Notes: generated by a model not told the origin, from the sequence alone. Positions 35,155 through 45,012 are shown, numbered from the stretch's first letter. The stretch: DNA of 64,000 bases from Methanobrevibacter sp. (GCF_017406825.1 NZ_JAFQXT010000011.1:1-64000); one strand, 5' to 3'. Made by a program: numbers and translations.

Positions 35155-35995
35155 AATAAGTATAATTCTAATATTCATTCTGCTGATATTCGGTGCCGTT
35201 CTCACATCGATGGAAAAGTCAGCTGAAAAGGTTGTTGAAGCGGCAGAAACCGACAATATGGAAAAATTGACATCAGAAGCCCTTGACAATCTAATCAACA
35301 ATCCTGGCATTCCGGACAATTGGAATGAAAATGGAAAAGGCACGCCAGGCCTTGCAATCGTTAATGATGATGGCCAGATTGTTCCAAACAGCGTTTCATA
35401 TTCAAAATTAATAGCTCTCGGTAACGATTATGACAAGCTGATATATGAAAATTCATTTGATTCCAAAATTCACTCATCCATGGAACTAAAACCAAAGGAC
35501 AGTATTGTTTCAAGTGTAAAAATTGGTGAGAACAATGAAGGCGAAAACATATTCTCGCTGACAAGACTTGTAAAATGTGACTTTTACAAAAGCTATTCAC
35601 TTAAAGACTTTGAAAGTGAAGGGAAATGCAATAAACATCACAATCAAGATGAATACGGCTGCAATTACTTTAAAGTATTTGAAGCCAATCTAAAAAAGTC
35701 TGATTACTATCTATTGATAGATGACAGTGAAAAATACGACTTGTCATACATTGTCGATGAGACAAGTTTCGACAGTGCCGACTCTTGGAAAACCGCAATT
35801 TCGAATAGGATATATTTAAACGATGAAATTGAATTTTATGAGGATGATACCAGTGCAATAGTCTTTGTTCATCTTGATAAGCCAAATCCAAAAGCGTTGC
35901 TGGTATCCGTTCCGAATGATTTCGATAGGAATCTTTTAGAATATGATTACTTTCGCACAAACGATTGTGAATTCATATTGAAGGCATGGCATTAA
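35141..35995 (+). CDS. Second pilin-like membrane-anchored protein
   Basis: 284 residues. The N-terminal hydrophobic helix starts almost at once (KAIEISIILIFILLIFGAV, residues 2-20). The exterior region has NPGIPDNWNENGKGTPGLAI and SVSYSKLIALGNDYDKL, a motif style seen in archaeal minor pilins whose stalk ends in a shared G-x-P-x-x-W and K-L-x-A-L region. Four cysteines lie in a central loop (CDFYKSYS, CNKHHNQDEYGCNYF, then one near the C-terminus). It overlaps the previous gene by 14 nt and ends 4 nt into the convergent transporter. Family recognition is by pattern only. Confidence 0.65.
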   Translation: MKAIEISIILIFILLIFGAVLTSMEKSAEKVVEAAETDNMEKLTSEALDNLINNPGIPDNWNENGKGTPGLAIVNDDGQIVPNSVSYSKLIALGNDYDKLIYENSFDSKIHSSMELKPKDSIVSSVKIGENNEGENIFSLTRLVKCDFYKSYSLKDFESEGKCNKHHNQDEYGCNYFKVFEANLKKSDYYLLIDDSEKYDLSYIVDETSFDSADSWKTAISNRIYLNDEIEFYEDDTSAIVFVHLDKPNPKALLVSVPNDFDRNLLEYDYFRTNDCEFILKAWH

Positions 35996-37266
35996 ATCAA
36001 CGCGCCTAACAAAAGTAAAGAAACTGAAATCAATACCAAACTTGAAATTGAATCTGTAATGCTGGTTGAAATCGGAATTACAATGTTGTCAGGGTCAAGA
36101 TTATTATTATATGAGGTTATTGAAACGTAATAAACAACAATCACCATGATTGCTACCAAAATCAGACCGGATAATGTAGATATCTCAATAATCTTATCAA
36201 ATCCGACGCCGACCACTCCTAAAGCATAAGAGGATCCTTCAGCTAAAAATCCAATAATCGGGAAGATTATGATTGCCAGAATAAAACTTATCATGAAATT
36301 ATGAACAGCTTCACCTTCGGGTTTTTTGAATGGTTCAACAAGACCTGAGTGAAGTCCTGATGATAATCTTGCTCCCAAAATACTGATTAGGCTTCCGCTT
36401 TCTCCTGAAAACAGTGGCAATAGGGTCAATAAACTTGGATTTGTAAGCAATGTTTCAACTGCAGAATTTAATATGCTTCCGGCTGCCCCTCCTAAAAAGG
36501 AACATAAAAGCAGTACTGGAGTTGACTGTTTTAAAATGGTGTTTGTTTCATAAGACAATCTATAACAGTATATGAAGCTTACAGCGACGACAATCAATAT
36601 TATAAAAAGAATAGCGTCCTTAAAAATAAAATTAAAGTTTATTAATTGTAAGATAATTATTGATATGATAATTGCCGGCAATGTAAATAAATCTCCAAAT
36701 GCGGCTATAATTGGACTGGTTATGTTATCCGGATCCCATCCATGTTCAAAACTTTTGAAGGAAACGAACATTGTGATAGGAAGCATGATTAGGTTTGAAA
36801 TCAAACCTGCAATCACACAAATCAGCATGAAATCGATTAAGCTCATTGAAGGTTGATTTAGCAAAACACATAATATCTTAGCGATGACGGCTAAAAACAA
36901 TGATAAAACCAGTGTTAGGACAAATGAAGAGAATATATTATGGTTTAGCTCTTCTGAAAATTCGAATTTCGCAGATATTATACCGATGTGCAAGTTGGTT
37001 GACAATCTTGAAGCAAAAGAACCGAAAATGTTTCCTCTCATTCCGATTGCTCCAGGAATAATCACCAATAGCCCTGGGAATGTTTCAAGGAAAAATGTCA
37101 TCTTGCCCAGAATAATTCCTGCGCATAAATCTCCGACTGCACATATCAAAAGTGCAATTAGGCTTTCTCTTATGATGGAGCGGTGTTCTTCAACAAAATC
37201 AGGAAATGTTGAAATTACAGATAGTGGACTGCGAATCTTCTTCTGTTTGTCTTTCACACATATCAC
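35992..37266 (-). CDS. MgtE/SLC41-type magnesium transporter
   Basis: About 424 residues with two homologous MgtE membrane domains, each about five helices. The repeated signature is visible as IPGAIGMRGNIFGSFASRLS (about 90-110) and FSGESGSLISILGARLSSGL (about 290-309), plus DPDNITSPI and DPDNIVIPI which contribute to the ion path. No N-terminal CBS or N-domain is present, as in archaeal SLC41-like forms. It carries Mg2+ or another divalent cation. The start is uncertain: GTG at 37266 or GTG at 37257 (the latter better spaced from GGGTAG). It lies 23 nt from the PhoU/TrkA-C gene, its likely regulatory partner. Confidence 0.85.
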   Translation of the reverse strand: MICVKDKQKKIRSPLSVISTFPDFVEEHRSIIRESLIALLICAVGDLCAGIILGKMTFFLETFPGLLVIIPGAIGMRGNIFGSFASRLSTNLHIGIISAKFEFSEELNHNIFSSFVLTLVLSLFLAVIAKILCVLLNQPSMSLIDFMLICVIAGLISNLIMLPITMFVSFKSFEHGWDPDNITSPIIAAFGDLFTLPAIIISIIILQLINFNFIFKDAILFIILIVVAVSFIYCYRLSYETNTILKQSTPVLLLCSFLGGAAGSILNSAVETLLTNPSLLTLLPLFSGESGSLISILGARLSSGLHSGLVEPFKKPEGEAVHNFMISFILAIIIFPIIGFLAEGSSYALGVVGVGFDKIIEISTLSGLILVAIMVIVVYYVSITSYNNNLDPDNIVIPISTSITDSISSLVLISVSLLLLGALI

Positions 37267-37289
37267 TACCCATAATCATTTTATCACGC

Positions 37290-37889
37290 TCAGTCTTCGT
37301 CTTCTAATTCTTCTGGAATATCTTCAAGTGAACAGGTTCCTGCGGCCAATTTTTCAAGTAAATCGGCTCCTTCATCTGTTCCTTTTAAAATTAAAGTATC
37401 TGCCGGTAAAAGCATTGTGCGTTTATCCGGTCCATATATCCATGATGTACCTCTTCTGATAGCAATTACTCTCATACCGGTACGATTTACTAATAATAAA
37501 TCACCTAAAGTATTGTTTGCTAAATCTGAATTATCATTGATTGTAACTCTTACAATACTTTTATCAGATTCTTCCATAACCATTTTAAATACAGGGTGTG
37601 GTTTAAACCCGGTGATTACTAAATCAGCTAAATCTTTAGCTGCATTTGCTATACTTTCAGCGGCTTCAGCAATTTCAAGCAATGCTGTTAGTTTTTCAGC
37701 ATCCTCATATGATCTTGCCGCTACCAGCGATTCTTTTTTGATTTCATAATTCATGGAGTTAACTTCATTTTCCAATGCGATAACTTCTTCAGCTGCTGCT
37801 TTACTATTGAATAAAATAGCTGAATAAGCCAAATCAACCATTAACTCCGACATATTTTTCATTTCTATTAAAAGGTTTTTAATTGACAA
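37290..37889 (-). CDS. PhoU-like and TrkA-C (RCK_C) domain protein
   Basis: 199 residues. The N-terminal half (about 1-105) is a PhoU-type three-helix bundle ([46 protein letters not shown]). The C-terminal half is a TrkA-C ligand-binding domain (about 110-180: [35 protein letters not shown]). The acidic tail ends ELEDED. This domain pair is common in archaea beside MgtE/SLC41-type carriers, where it is thought to gate transport in response to a nucleotide or other ligand; that role here is inference from the immediate neighbour. Cytoplasmic. Confidence 0.85.
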   Translation of the reverse strand: MSIKNLLIEMKNMSELMVDLAYSAILFNSKAAAEEVIALENEVNSMNYEIKKESLVAARSYEDAEKLTALLEIAEAAESIANAAKDLADLVITGFKPHPVFKMVMEESDKSIVRVTINDNSDLANNTLGDLLLVNRTGMRVIAIRRGTSWIYGPDKRTMLLPADTLILKGTDEGADLLEKLAAGTCSLEDIPEELEDED

Positions 37890-37900
37890 TTCAAATTCCC

Positions 37901-38974
37901 CTAAAGATCATTTGGATTAGTTTTTAATAAACATGCTTTTCTAAGTTTCAATAAGGTTTTCTTTTTAGTTTTTAAATCTTCAACATCTTCGAGAATATTT
38001 TCCAAAGGCTCTCTTAAACATTCGACTGCTTCTTTTGTATGCAACCAATGACAGTTTGTACAGTTCCATACGCCTTTGCCTTTGATCCATTCTCCTCCAG
38101 TTGCTGAATCGCCGCATGGGTAAAATGGGCAATAGCAGAAATCGCAGTATTGGCCATCCCAGTGGCAGGGATAGAATTCACATTCCCTATTCGGTCCATG
38201 TGAAACTTCGCCATTCAAGAATTTTTCATAATGATTTTGTGATAACGGATGGATTTTAGACCTTATAACGTATCCTCTTGGTGTTATTAGCTTATCATCC
38301 TGAACGTAGGTTATATCATTTCCAACAATTAAGGTGCAGGACATGTTAACAAGGTCTTCTGTTAAATCCTTGATTTTAACTATTGTGGTTTTGGGAGGTT
38401 CATAGGTACTGTCAATAATGCCGATTAATGCGTTTTCACCTTTAATATCCAAAACACATTGCTTAAACCTTCGAAACGGTTCTTTACGTGTTTTACTTAT
38501 AGGATTGTAGATTGCAACAATCAAATTAGCTTCAAGTGCGTGTTTTAACTTCTTCTCTATTTCGGATAATGGAGTTAAGATGTTACTTAAACTTATTGCT
38601 GCAAAATCATGTAAAGGAGCGCCTAAATGACTGGCAGCATAATTTAGTGCTGATACTCCCGGATAAACCTTGATTTCAACATCCTCATATTTGCTTACAA
38701 TCTGATATAAAACGTTTGCCATTCCAAAGACCCCAGGGTCTCCGGAACTGATTAATGCAACAGTGCATCCTTCCTGGCTTTTCTCAATAGCGAATTCGGC
38801 TCTGGCTATCTCATCTCCCATGCCCTTTTTAACTATTTGCTTACCTTCAATTAAATCTTCAATTTGGTTAATGTATTTTTTATAACCAATGATGACATCG
38901 GACTCTTCAATAGCTCTTAGAGCTCCTAAAGTCATGTTATCTCTATTTTGACCTATTCCTATTACATTAATCAT
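37901..38974 (-). CDS. cobJ: Cobalt-precorrin-3B C17-methyltransferase with Cys-rich C-terminal domain
   Basis: SAM-dependent ring-contraction methyltransferase of cobalamin synthesis (CbiH/CobJ). Residues 1-240 hold the tetrapyrrole methylase fold: [59 protein letters not shown] and TTIVKIKD. Residues about 265-325 form a separate cysteine-rich domain with [20 protein letters not shown] and CTNCHWLH, which corresponds to the small Cys-rich domain known from archaeal CobJ fusions and probably binds Fe-S or zinc. The tail is a basic helix. It belongs with cbiG and cbiB further on. Confidence 0.93.
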   Translation of the reverse strand: MINVIGIGQNRDNMTLGALRAIEESDVIIGYKKYINQIEDLIEGKQIVKKGMGDEIARAEFAIEKSQEGCTVALISSGDPGVFGMANVLYQIVSKYEDVEIKVYPGVSALNYAASHLGAPLHDFAAISLSNILTPLSEIEKKLKHALEANLIVAIYNPISKTRKEPFRRFKQCVLDIKGENALIGIIDSTYEPPKTTIVKIKDLTEDLVNMSCTLIVGNDITYVQDDKLITPRGYVIRSKIHPLSQNHYEKFLNGEVSHGPNRECEFYPCHWDGQYCDFCYCPFYPCGDSATGGEWIKGKGVWNCTNCHWLHTKEAVECLREPLENILEDVEDLKTKKKTLLKLRKACLLKTNPNDL

Positions 38975-38982
38975 TTATATCA

Positions 38983-39483
38983 CTAGTACAATTTTAAAAT
39001 AGATGTGATTGCTAATGTATTTTCATCTACCCTCAAACCATTTTCCTTGAAAGATGCCTGCGCTGTAGCTATTACTTTATATGACGGATCCTGGCTGATA
39101 ACAATCTGACCGGAAGTTGATTTAGGTGAAGCGTAACCCAGCGCTTCAATATTTACGGTTATATTTTCATTGTCATCAGTGTCATCAAATGTTGTAATGT
39201 TCATTGAATTGATATTTACGCCATCTACCTGCGATAGCGATTCCATCTTAAGCGCCACATCCTTTTTATTTGAAATATTGACAGGAGTAGGGTCTTTTAT
39301 TAAAACATCATTTACTTTTTCAGGATTGAAGAAATCTTGAATTTTAGAAATTTGCATATCTATCAATCCCTGAACGTTAGGAGCTTCAGCTGTAACGATA
39401 GTATATGAACTAAAAAGACCTAATTCGAAAAATACAATGAATAACACTACTATTAATACGATTCTAAGTATTTTACTTGCCAT
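38983..39483 (-). CDS. Membrane-anchored hypothetical protein
   Basis: 166 residues. An N-terminal hydrophobic helix (about 6-28, ILRIVLIVVLFIVFFELGLFS) is followed by an extracytoplasmic region with predicted alternating strands (EALGYASPKSTSGQIVIS, YKVIATAQASF, LAITSILKLY at the end). No enzyme motif or Cys residues. It lies 8 nt upstream of cobJ in the same direction, so is co-transcribed. I do not recognise the family; similar short anchored proteins occur in Methanobacteriales. Confidence 0.65.
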   Translation of the reverse strand: MASKILRIVLIVVLFIVFFELGLFSSYTIVTAEAPNVQGLIDMQISKIQDFFNPEKVNDVLIKDPTPVNISNKKDVALKMESLSQVDGVNINSMNITTFDDTDDNENITVNIEALGYASPKSTSGQIVISQDPSYKVIATAQASFKENGLRVDENTLAITSILKLY

Positions 39484-39641
39484 TTTATCACTATCATTAA
39501 TCTCTTAAATACAGATTATATAATATGTTAAAATATATGTCTAATATATAATAAATATAACCCAAATTACGTTTTGAAATTAATATTGTTTTTCCAAATT
39601 CTCAAAGTTTATTAATATAAAAAAATAAAATTTTTATCAAT

Positions 39642-41282
39642 ATGTCAACTAATAAAATTCTATTAAAATTTGCAAAAAAAGGAATAAACCTATCACCTGA
39701 AGCTTATGATAAAGTCATTAATGCAGAAAATCCTATAAACTTTGCATCTTCTTTAATAGTTAAATTAAAAAGTGATAAATTTACTTCAAAAGACTTAGTA
39801 TCAGTTAGTGGTGAAACCATCGATGAAATACTGGGCAATAAAACAAGTGAAAATAAAAGCACTTTAACTGAAAATGAAACTCCTAAAACAGTTGATAAAA
39901 CACCACAAAATGAAAAAAGTTCTCAAAAGCCTTCTTCAATAGATACGCTTAAAAAAGAAAGTGATAAACCTGAAAAATATGTTAATGAAGTAATTCAAGA
40001 AGCTTCTGAAACTATTAAAGACACTAAAATCAAATTTAAACGAAACGAGCAAAAAACTAATGTCAAATATGATTTTAAAGTTATACAGGACACAAGTAAA
40101 AAATCATACACAAGTGGAGAGCTCGAAAACCTGATTGCCTATTTCAGAAGCAGATACGAAAAACTGGCAAAAATCCTGTCAAGAAGACCCGAACTTAGAA
40201 ACTACACTAAAATCGCTGATATCGATGACGGAATGGAAAGTTTAAGTTTGATATTGATGGTTCGTGAAATCAGATCAAGTAAAAACGGTCATAAAATCGT
40301 GGAATTCGAGGACGACACCGGAAACATGTCCATCCTATTTTCAAACAAAAACGAACAGTTATTTGCCGAAGCCGAAAAACTTGTCAAAGATGAGGTTGTA
40401 GGAGTTATCGCAAATAAAAGTGAAGATTCAAGATTTGCATTCGGCCAGGAAATCATAAACCCGGGTGTTATGAGCGTTCCGGAAAAGAAAATGGATTTCG
40501 GTATTGTATTCCTATCAGATGTCCACATAGGCAGCTTGACATTTCTTGAAGACGCATTCCAAAGATTTATCGACTGGATTAACTGTGAACAGGGTACTGA
40601 AGAGCAAAGAAAAGTTGCTGAAGATGTCAAATATCTGATAATAGGCGGAGATATTGTGGACGGTATTGGAGTGTATCCGAATCAGGATAAGGAACTTGTA
40701 ATTAAAGACATTACCGAACAATATAACGAGGCAGCCAGATTTTTAGGAAACATAAGAAGTGATATTAAAATCATAATCGCTCCCGGAAACCACGATGCAT
40801 CAAGAGTGGCAGAACCTCAGCCAGCCGTGCCGGAAGAATATGCAAAAGCCTTATACGAACTTGATAATGTGGAATTCATTTCAAATCCTGGTGTGGTTTC
40901 ACTTGACGGAATCAATGTTTTGATTTACCACGGACGCAGCTTTGACGATATGGTAATGGCAGTGAAACAGTTCACCTATGAAAAGAATGATGAAATAATG
41001 CAGGAATTACTAGAAAAAAGACTTTTAGCACCGCTTTATGGTGAAAGAACTCCGCTTGCATCAGAACTTGAAGATTATCTTGTTATTGATGAGGTTCCTG
41101 ATGTCCTACACACAGGCCACGTTCACGTTAACAGCTACAGAAAATACAAGGGAGTGCATCTAATTAACTCAGGTACTTTCCAGACTCAAACCGAGTTCCA
41201 AAAAATTTATAATATTGAACCTACTCCTGCTGAAGTTCCTATACTTCATAAAGGAAAATATAAACACTTCAAATTCATATAA
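39642..41282 (+). CDS. polB: DNA polymerase D small subunit DP1
   Basis: Proofreading 3'-5' exonuclease and organising subunit of the archaeal replicative polymerase PolD. 546 residues: a poorly conserved N-terminal part with a Lys/Thr/Glu-rich linker (about 70-150), an OB fold (about 190-270, [20 protein letters not shown]), then a calcineurin-like phosphoesterase domain. Metal motifs are intact: [29 protein letters not shown] and [10 protein letters not shown]. The mRNA is probably leaderless: a TATA-like TTAATATAAA lies about 25 nt before the ATG and there is no ribosome site. It lies about 4 kb from the probable origin. DP2 is not in the window. Confidence 0.96.
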   Translation: MSTNKILLKFAKKGINLSPEAYDKVINAENPINFASSLIVKLKSDKFTSKDLVSVSGETIDEILGNKTSENKSTLTENETPKTVDKTPQNEKSSQKPSSIDTLKKESDKPEKYVNEVIQEASETIKDTKIKFKRNEQKTNVKYDFKVIQDTSKKSYTSGELENLIAYFRSRYEKLAKILSRRPELRNYTKIADIDDGMESLSLILMVREIRSSKNGHKIVEFEDDTGNMSILFSNKNEQLFAEAEKLVKDEVVGVIANKSEDSRFAFGQEIINPGVMSVPEKKMDFGIVFLSDVHIGSLTFLEDAFQRFIDWINCEQGTEEQRKVAEDVKYLIIGGDIVDGIGVYPNQDKELVIKDITEQYNEAARFLGNIRSDIKIIIAPGNHDASRVAEPQPAVPEEYAKALYELDNVEFISNPGVVSLDGINVLIYHGRSFDDMVMAVKQFTYEKNDEIMQELLEKRLLAPLYGERTPLASELEDYLVIDEVPDVLHTGHVHVNSYRKYKGVHLINSGTFQTQTEFQKIYNIEPTPAEVPILHKGKYKHFKFI

Positions 41283-41294
41283 GAGGTTAATTTA

Positions 41295-41867
41295 ATGAAA
41301 AAAAATGTTGCTGAAATAATCAGCGTTTGTAATGAAATTTATGACAAGGGCCTTGTTTCAGGCAAGGCCGGAAATGTAAGCGCAAGATTTGGAAATGTGG
41401 TTGCAATCACACCCACTTTAAAATCATTATCAAACCTTGACGAGGAAGATATCGTGTTGGTCAATATGGATGCAGAGGAGTTGACCAAAGGCAAACCCTC
41501 TTCCGAAGTCAACATGCACTTGGAGATATATAAAAAGAGATCAGATGTCAAAGCAATTGTCCATACCCATTCCCCTTATGCAACAGGCTTTGCTTTTTCA
41601 GATAAAAAACTCAAAAGACTGGAAGGTTTTGGAGAAATAAAAAATCCTTATTTGCCTTTCATTGAATATGAAAAGCCAGGAAGCAATGAGCTTGCAAAAA
41701 GCGCTGTTGAAGGACTTGGCGATGAAGACGTGTTAATATTGAAAAATCATGGTGTGGTTTGCGTCAGTGACGAGTTAAAAGAAGCTATGCTTCTTGCAGT
41801 TTTTGTTGAAGAAACTGCAAAAACTCAATTCATTTCATTAATGCTGAATTCAACTGAAGATGATTAG
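41295..41867 (+). CDS. fucA: Class II aldolase, L-fuculose-1-phosphate aldolase type
   Basis: 190-residue Zn-dependent class II aldolase/adducin family enzyme. Seen are GLVSGKAGNVSARFG (phosphate loop), ITPTLKSLS, GKPSSEVNMHLEIYKKR (catalytic Glu), VHTHSPYATGFA (two Zn ligands of the HTH motif) and LKNHGVVCVS (third His). In methanogens the M. jannaschii homologue MJ1418 makes L-lactaldehyde from fuculose 1-phosphate for the F420 side chain, a plausible role here. The GAGG site lies 13 nt after the DP1 stop, so it is co-transcribed with DP1. Confidence 0.88.
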   Translation: MKKNVAEIISVCNEIYDKGLVSGKAGNVSARFGNVVAITPTLKSLSNLDEEDIVLVNMDAEELTKGKPSSEVNMHLEIYKKRSDVKAIVHTHSPYATGFAFSDKKLKRLEGFGEIKNPYLPFIEYEKPGSNELAKSAVEGLGDEDVLILKNHGVVCVSDELKEAMLLAVFVEETAKTQFISLMLNSTEDD

Positions 41868-42028
41868 TCTTCTTCAATTAAATCTCTTTTATTTCTGTTG
41901 ACTAATCCTTCTTCAATCATTTTAATTATTAATCCTGATAGAGAAGTATCTTCATCAATTGCTAATTTTTTTAACTCTTTTTTTAAATCTACAGGTAAGT
42001 TTATTGTTGTTTTGCTTTTATCAGACAT
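41864..42028 (-). CDS. Ribbon-helix-helix (CopG-like) DNA-binding protein
   Basis: A 54-residue ORF on the minus strand. The N-terminal strand KTTINLPVDLKKELKKLA followed by DEDTSLSGLIIKMIEEGL gives the strand-helix-helix pattern of CopG/MetJ-type regulators, then the tail NRNKRDLIEED. Its stop overlaps the aldolase gene end by 4 nt (convergent). No clear ribosome site, so it is possibly leaderless from an AT-rich promoter at 42040-42065. Such small proteins act as dimeric repressors or as antitoxins. No toxin gene is adjacent, so an autonomous regulator is more likely. Confidence 0.7.
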   Translation of the reverse strand: MSDKSKTTINLPVDLKKELKKLAIDEDTSLSGLIIKMIEEGLVNRNKRDLIEED

Positions 42029-42161
42029 GTATAATAATTCAATTTAATTAAATATAAATTTTTCTACATAATACCAAAAAGTATTTAAATTGATTGGTAA
42101 CAAATATTTATCTAATAGTTATCTTACTTTTTTTAATCAATTTTATTATGGAGGGAATCTA

Positions 42162-42410
42162 ATGAGTAATCAAGCAATTGAAGAAGTATGTGAAATACTT
42201 AACTATATTTCAGATAACAATACTGTTCCTCGTAATATTAGAGAAGCAGCAAGTCAATCTTCAGATTTACTAAAAGATGAAGAACAAGATCAATCAGTGA
42301 GGATAAGTACAGTCCTTGGAAAATTAGATGAAATCAGTAATGATCCTAATATTCCTGTTCACGCAAGAACTTTAATTTGGGAAGTTCTTTCAAAATTAGA
42401 AGCTATTTAA
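42162..42410 (+). CDS. UPF0147 family protein
   Basis: 82 residues from the ATG at 42162, which has a strong GGAGGG site; an in-frame ATG at 42090 is rejected. An all-alpha small protein: EVCEILNYISDNNTVPRNIREAA, then RISTVLGKLDEISNDPNIPVHARTLI, matching the archaea-wide UPF0147 family. The function is unknown. No membrane or secretion signal. It is followed by a perfect palindrome terminator. It appears to be a single transcription unit between the ribbon-helix-helix gene and cbiG. Confidence 0.85.
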   Translation: MSNQAIEEVCEILNYISDNNTVPRNIREAASQSSDLLKDEEQDQSVRISTVLGKLDEISNDPNIPVHARTLIWEVLSKLEAI

Positions 42411-42418
42411 ATAGCTTT
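42401..42418. terminator. UPF0147/cbiG palindromic terminator
   Basis: AAGCTATTTAAATAGCTT is an 18-bp perfect palindrome spanning the UPF0147 stop codon, followed by T-rich sequence. It lies between convergent genes and can serve both strands. Confidence 0.6.
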
Positions 42419-42428
42419 TACTCTTTTT

Positions 42429-43442
42429 TCATTTTGAAATCGCTACGGCTATTGTAACACCATCGTATGATGTCTTTTTATAAATCAGCTTTGAATCATA
42501 TCCTGCCATAATCAGCGCTGAAGGTTCACAAACTCCATAAATACCGAATTTTGAATATACAAAATCTGATTTTGCAACATCGCTTGATTCAAACATTTTC
42601 AGCTTATCGAGCTCGACAAATTTAACAGGTATATCAAGATTTTCGGATAATTCCAAAATACCATTTTCATCCTTTTTTATTTCAGCCGAAGCTAAAAGAT
42701 TCACTCTTGAAGATGATATTTTTAATTCTTCTAAAGATTTGGCAAATCCATCATATATTTTTTCATACTCCTTATCACGTCTGCAGCCGATTCCGACAAC
42801 TATTTTTTTCTCCTTAAGAATCAGTTCATGTTCATCCAGGCTGACAATTACTTCATCGGGATCTGCTTTTGATGAATAAATAATGGATATGTTGATTTCA
42901 CGGTCGTTGTTGCTCAAATATTCAATCAGATAGTCAAAATTTTTATTCGGATTTACCGTCAGCAAAATCTCTCGACCTTCTAAAATTGATTTGTTGAAAT
43001 GTAAAATCTCTTCAGGATTCTTAATAGACAAATATAAGTCCCGAGCTAAAACATCAATTCCTAACTTGTTATTCACATCCGTTGATGTTGTGATAACCGG
43101 TGTTGCATTAATCAACTCGGCGATTTTATTTGTAAGTTCATTGGCACCGCCAAGATGGCCTGAAAGTGATGAAATCACAAATTTTCCATTGTCATCTATA
43201 TTAACAACGGCAGGATCTGTTGTTTTACTTTCGACTAATGGGGCGATGGATCTTATTAGAATTCCAGAAGCCATAATAGCTATTATTGCATCATATTCAT
43301 AAAACAAAATTGGAAAATACTTTTTAACATTTTTATGGTATAAATCACATTTTATTATTGTTGAATCCGAATCCAATTTTTCCTTCAAGTCAAAAGCAAG
43401 TTTTTGACCTTTATCTGACACAGAAATTATAGCAATTCTCAT
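42429..43442 (-). CDS. cbiG: Cobalt-precorrin 5A hydrolase
   Basis: Opens the delta-lactone of cobalt-precorrin-5A, releasing acetaldehyde, in anaerobic B12 synthesis. 337 residues: an N-terminal domain with IIAIMASGILIRSIAPL and ISSLSGHLGGANELTNKIAELI (CbiG_N), a middle region, and a C-terminal CbiG_C domain with VVGIGCRRDKEYEKI and GVCEPSALIMAG. All are standard. Its ATG overlaps the cbiB stop as ATGA, so cbiB-cbiG form an operon. Confidence 0.94.
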   Translation of the reverse strand: MRIAIISVSDKGQKLAFDLKEKLDSDSTIIKCDLYHKNVKKYFPILFYEYDAIIAIMASGILIRSIAPLVESKTTDPAVVNIDDNGKFVISSLSGHLGGANELTNKIAELINATPVITTSTDVNNKLGIDVLARDLYLSIKNPEEILHFNKSILEGREILLTVNPNKNFDYLIEYLSNNDREINISIIYSSKADPDEVIVSLDEHELILKEKKIVVGIGCRRDKEYEKIYDGFAKSLEELKISSSRVNLLASAEIKKDENGILELSENLDIPVKFVELDKLKMFESSDVAKSDFVYSKFGIYGVCEPSALIMAGYDSKLIYKKTSYDGVTIAVAISK

Positions 43443-44467
43443 AATATCCCAAATAATAAAGCGAATAATAAAATTATTGTTATTGTATATAATATGATTG
43501 TTGTTTTTGATAGTTTGACGGCCTTTGAAATGTCATCCGCTGTTATATCTTTATTGTCATCACCTAAAATATAAGTTTCTTTTTTGATTAATTGGATGTT
43601 TAGAGCTCCTGCAGTAGTTGCCATTGTGTATCCTGAATTTGGGGAAGGACATTTTCTGGCATCTCTCATCATGATTTTATATGCATTTTTCCCGTCAAGA
43701 CCAAGCAGATATGCTGAAAATACTACAAAAATGCCTGAAATCCTGGCCGGTATATAATTCAATACGTCATCTATTTTTGCAGGAAAATAACCGATATAGG
43801 ATAATTCCTCGCTTTTATAACCAAGCATTGCATCCATGGTATTTGAAATTCTATAAAACATAGGTATCAGCAATAAATAAAAGAGACTGTTATCAATCGG
43901 ATAATGTAATATTATCAATCCGAAAATGAAATAATAAAAGACAGGTGCGACATATGAATCTGTTATATTTTCAGTGAGACTTTCAATTGTTGCAGATACA
44001 ATGAATGATTCTGTCAGCTCTTCAGTATCACGACTCACCAGATAGGACACCAGTTTCCTGGCTTTTTCTATACTGTCATCCAATGCCTTTTTCACGTCGA
44101 TTGCTGTTTGAATTAACATTTTGACAGAAAACGTTGAAGACAGAAGTATTGAGAATATGATGAACAATATGATTCCATTCAATGAAGAAAACAAATAAAT
44201 TATATATAAAATAACGCTTGAAACCGCACAAACGCCGATTACAACCAATAGTCCTGAGAGCCTGTTTTTCATTTCAATAAAGAGTTTTTTGAAAAAATCA
44301 ATCAATGATCCTATAATCACCACAGGATGAATTCTTGTTGGCAGCTCTCCGAATATAACGTCTATTGCCAATGACAACACTAATGCTGAAACAATGAAAA
44401 TAAACAATTCCATTGATGTCAATTTTAATCCTATGATATCATTTACAATGCCATTATATTCAATCAT
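43439..44467 (-). CDS. cbiB: Adenosylcobinamide-phosphate synthase
   Basis: Membrane enzyme attaching aminopropanol phosphate to adenosylcobyric acid. About 342 residues with several hydrophobic helices. Motifs: LAIDVIFGELPTRIHPVVIIG (family GDPxxxxHPV-like), LVSYLVSRDTEELTESFI, FYYFIFG, DAMLGYKSEELSYIGYFPAKIDDVLNYIPARI and SPNSGYTMATTAGALNIQL. All CbiB/CobD signatures are present. Start either 44467, without a ribosome site, or Met19 (44413); the former may be leaderless. It diverges from the DUF2299 gene across a 62-bp AT-rich promoter spacer. Confidence 0.92.
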   Translation of the reverse strand: MIEYNGIVNDIIGLKLTSMELFIFIVSALVLSLAIDVIFGELPTRIHPVVIIGSLIDFFKKLFIEMKNRLSGLLVVIGVCAVSSVILYIIYLFSSLNGIILFIIFSILLSSTFSVKMLIQTAIDVKKALDDSIEKARKLVSYLVSRDTEELTESFIVSATIESLTENITDSYVAPVFYYFIFGLIILHYPIDNSLFYLLLIPMFYRISNTMDAMLGYKSEELSYIGYFPAKIDDVLNYIPARISGIFVVFSAYLLGLDGKNAYKIMMRDARKCPSPNSGYTMATTAGALNIQLIKKETYILGDDNKDITADDISKAVKLSKTTIILYTITIILLFALLFGIL

Positions 44468-44529
44468 AGTTTAATATATATAATAAAAAAATAAATAATT
44501 TATTATAAATTTTTTTAAAAGATGATACT

Positions 44530-45012
44530 ATGGGCATTGAAGAAAATGTAAAGCAATGGTTATCCGATGAGGATTTGTTAAGAGAAGTCAAATATGACGA
44601 AAATGCTGATTTCCATTTTATCGTAGAATTTCCAAAAGATAACATTATGGATGTTGTCAAACCTGAAGGAAAAGACTGCATTGTGATTGCATGCGCTACT
44701 CAGGTTGCTCCCGAACACATGAATTTGATGAGACAAGCCGACAGCATGACCCAGAAGGATTTCATAATGGCATTGAACTTCGGTTTAAACAGTTTCATGG
44801 TAGATTTCGAGCTGAAAGTTTCAAATGATATTTTGCAGCAGTTTGTTGTTACAGATCAAATCTTTGAAGATGGTTTGACTAAAAATGAATTGATAAAAAC
44901 CATTAAAAAAGTTTTCAAATCAAAATTACACTGTATCTGGTTAATCGACCAGAAATTTGGCAGACCCATCGTTAATGTTAATCCCTCCAATGAAAACGAC
45001 ATGTTCATTTAG
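44530..45012 (+). CDS. DUF2299-like hypothetical protein
   Basis: 160 residues, soluble, mixed alpha/beta with VEFPKDNIMDVVKPEGKD and CATQVAPEHMNLMRQADS, resembling the archaeal DUF2299 family known mainly from methanogens. The fold looks like a T3SS-chaperone/YbjN-type sandwich: strands, then a helix pair in the C-terminal half (NELIKTIKKVFKSKLHCIWLI). Function unknown. It is the last gene before the origin region and reads toward it. Confidence 0.7.
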   Translation: MGIEENVKQWLSDEDLLREVKYDENADFHFIVEFPKDNIMDVVKPEGKDCIVIACATQVAPEHMNLMRQADSMTQKDFIMALNFGLNSFMVDFELKVSNDILQQFVVTDQIFEDGLTKNELIKTIKKVFKSKLHCIWLIDQKFGRPIVNVNPSNENDMFI

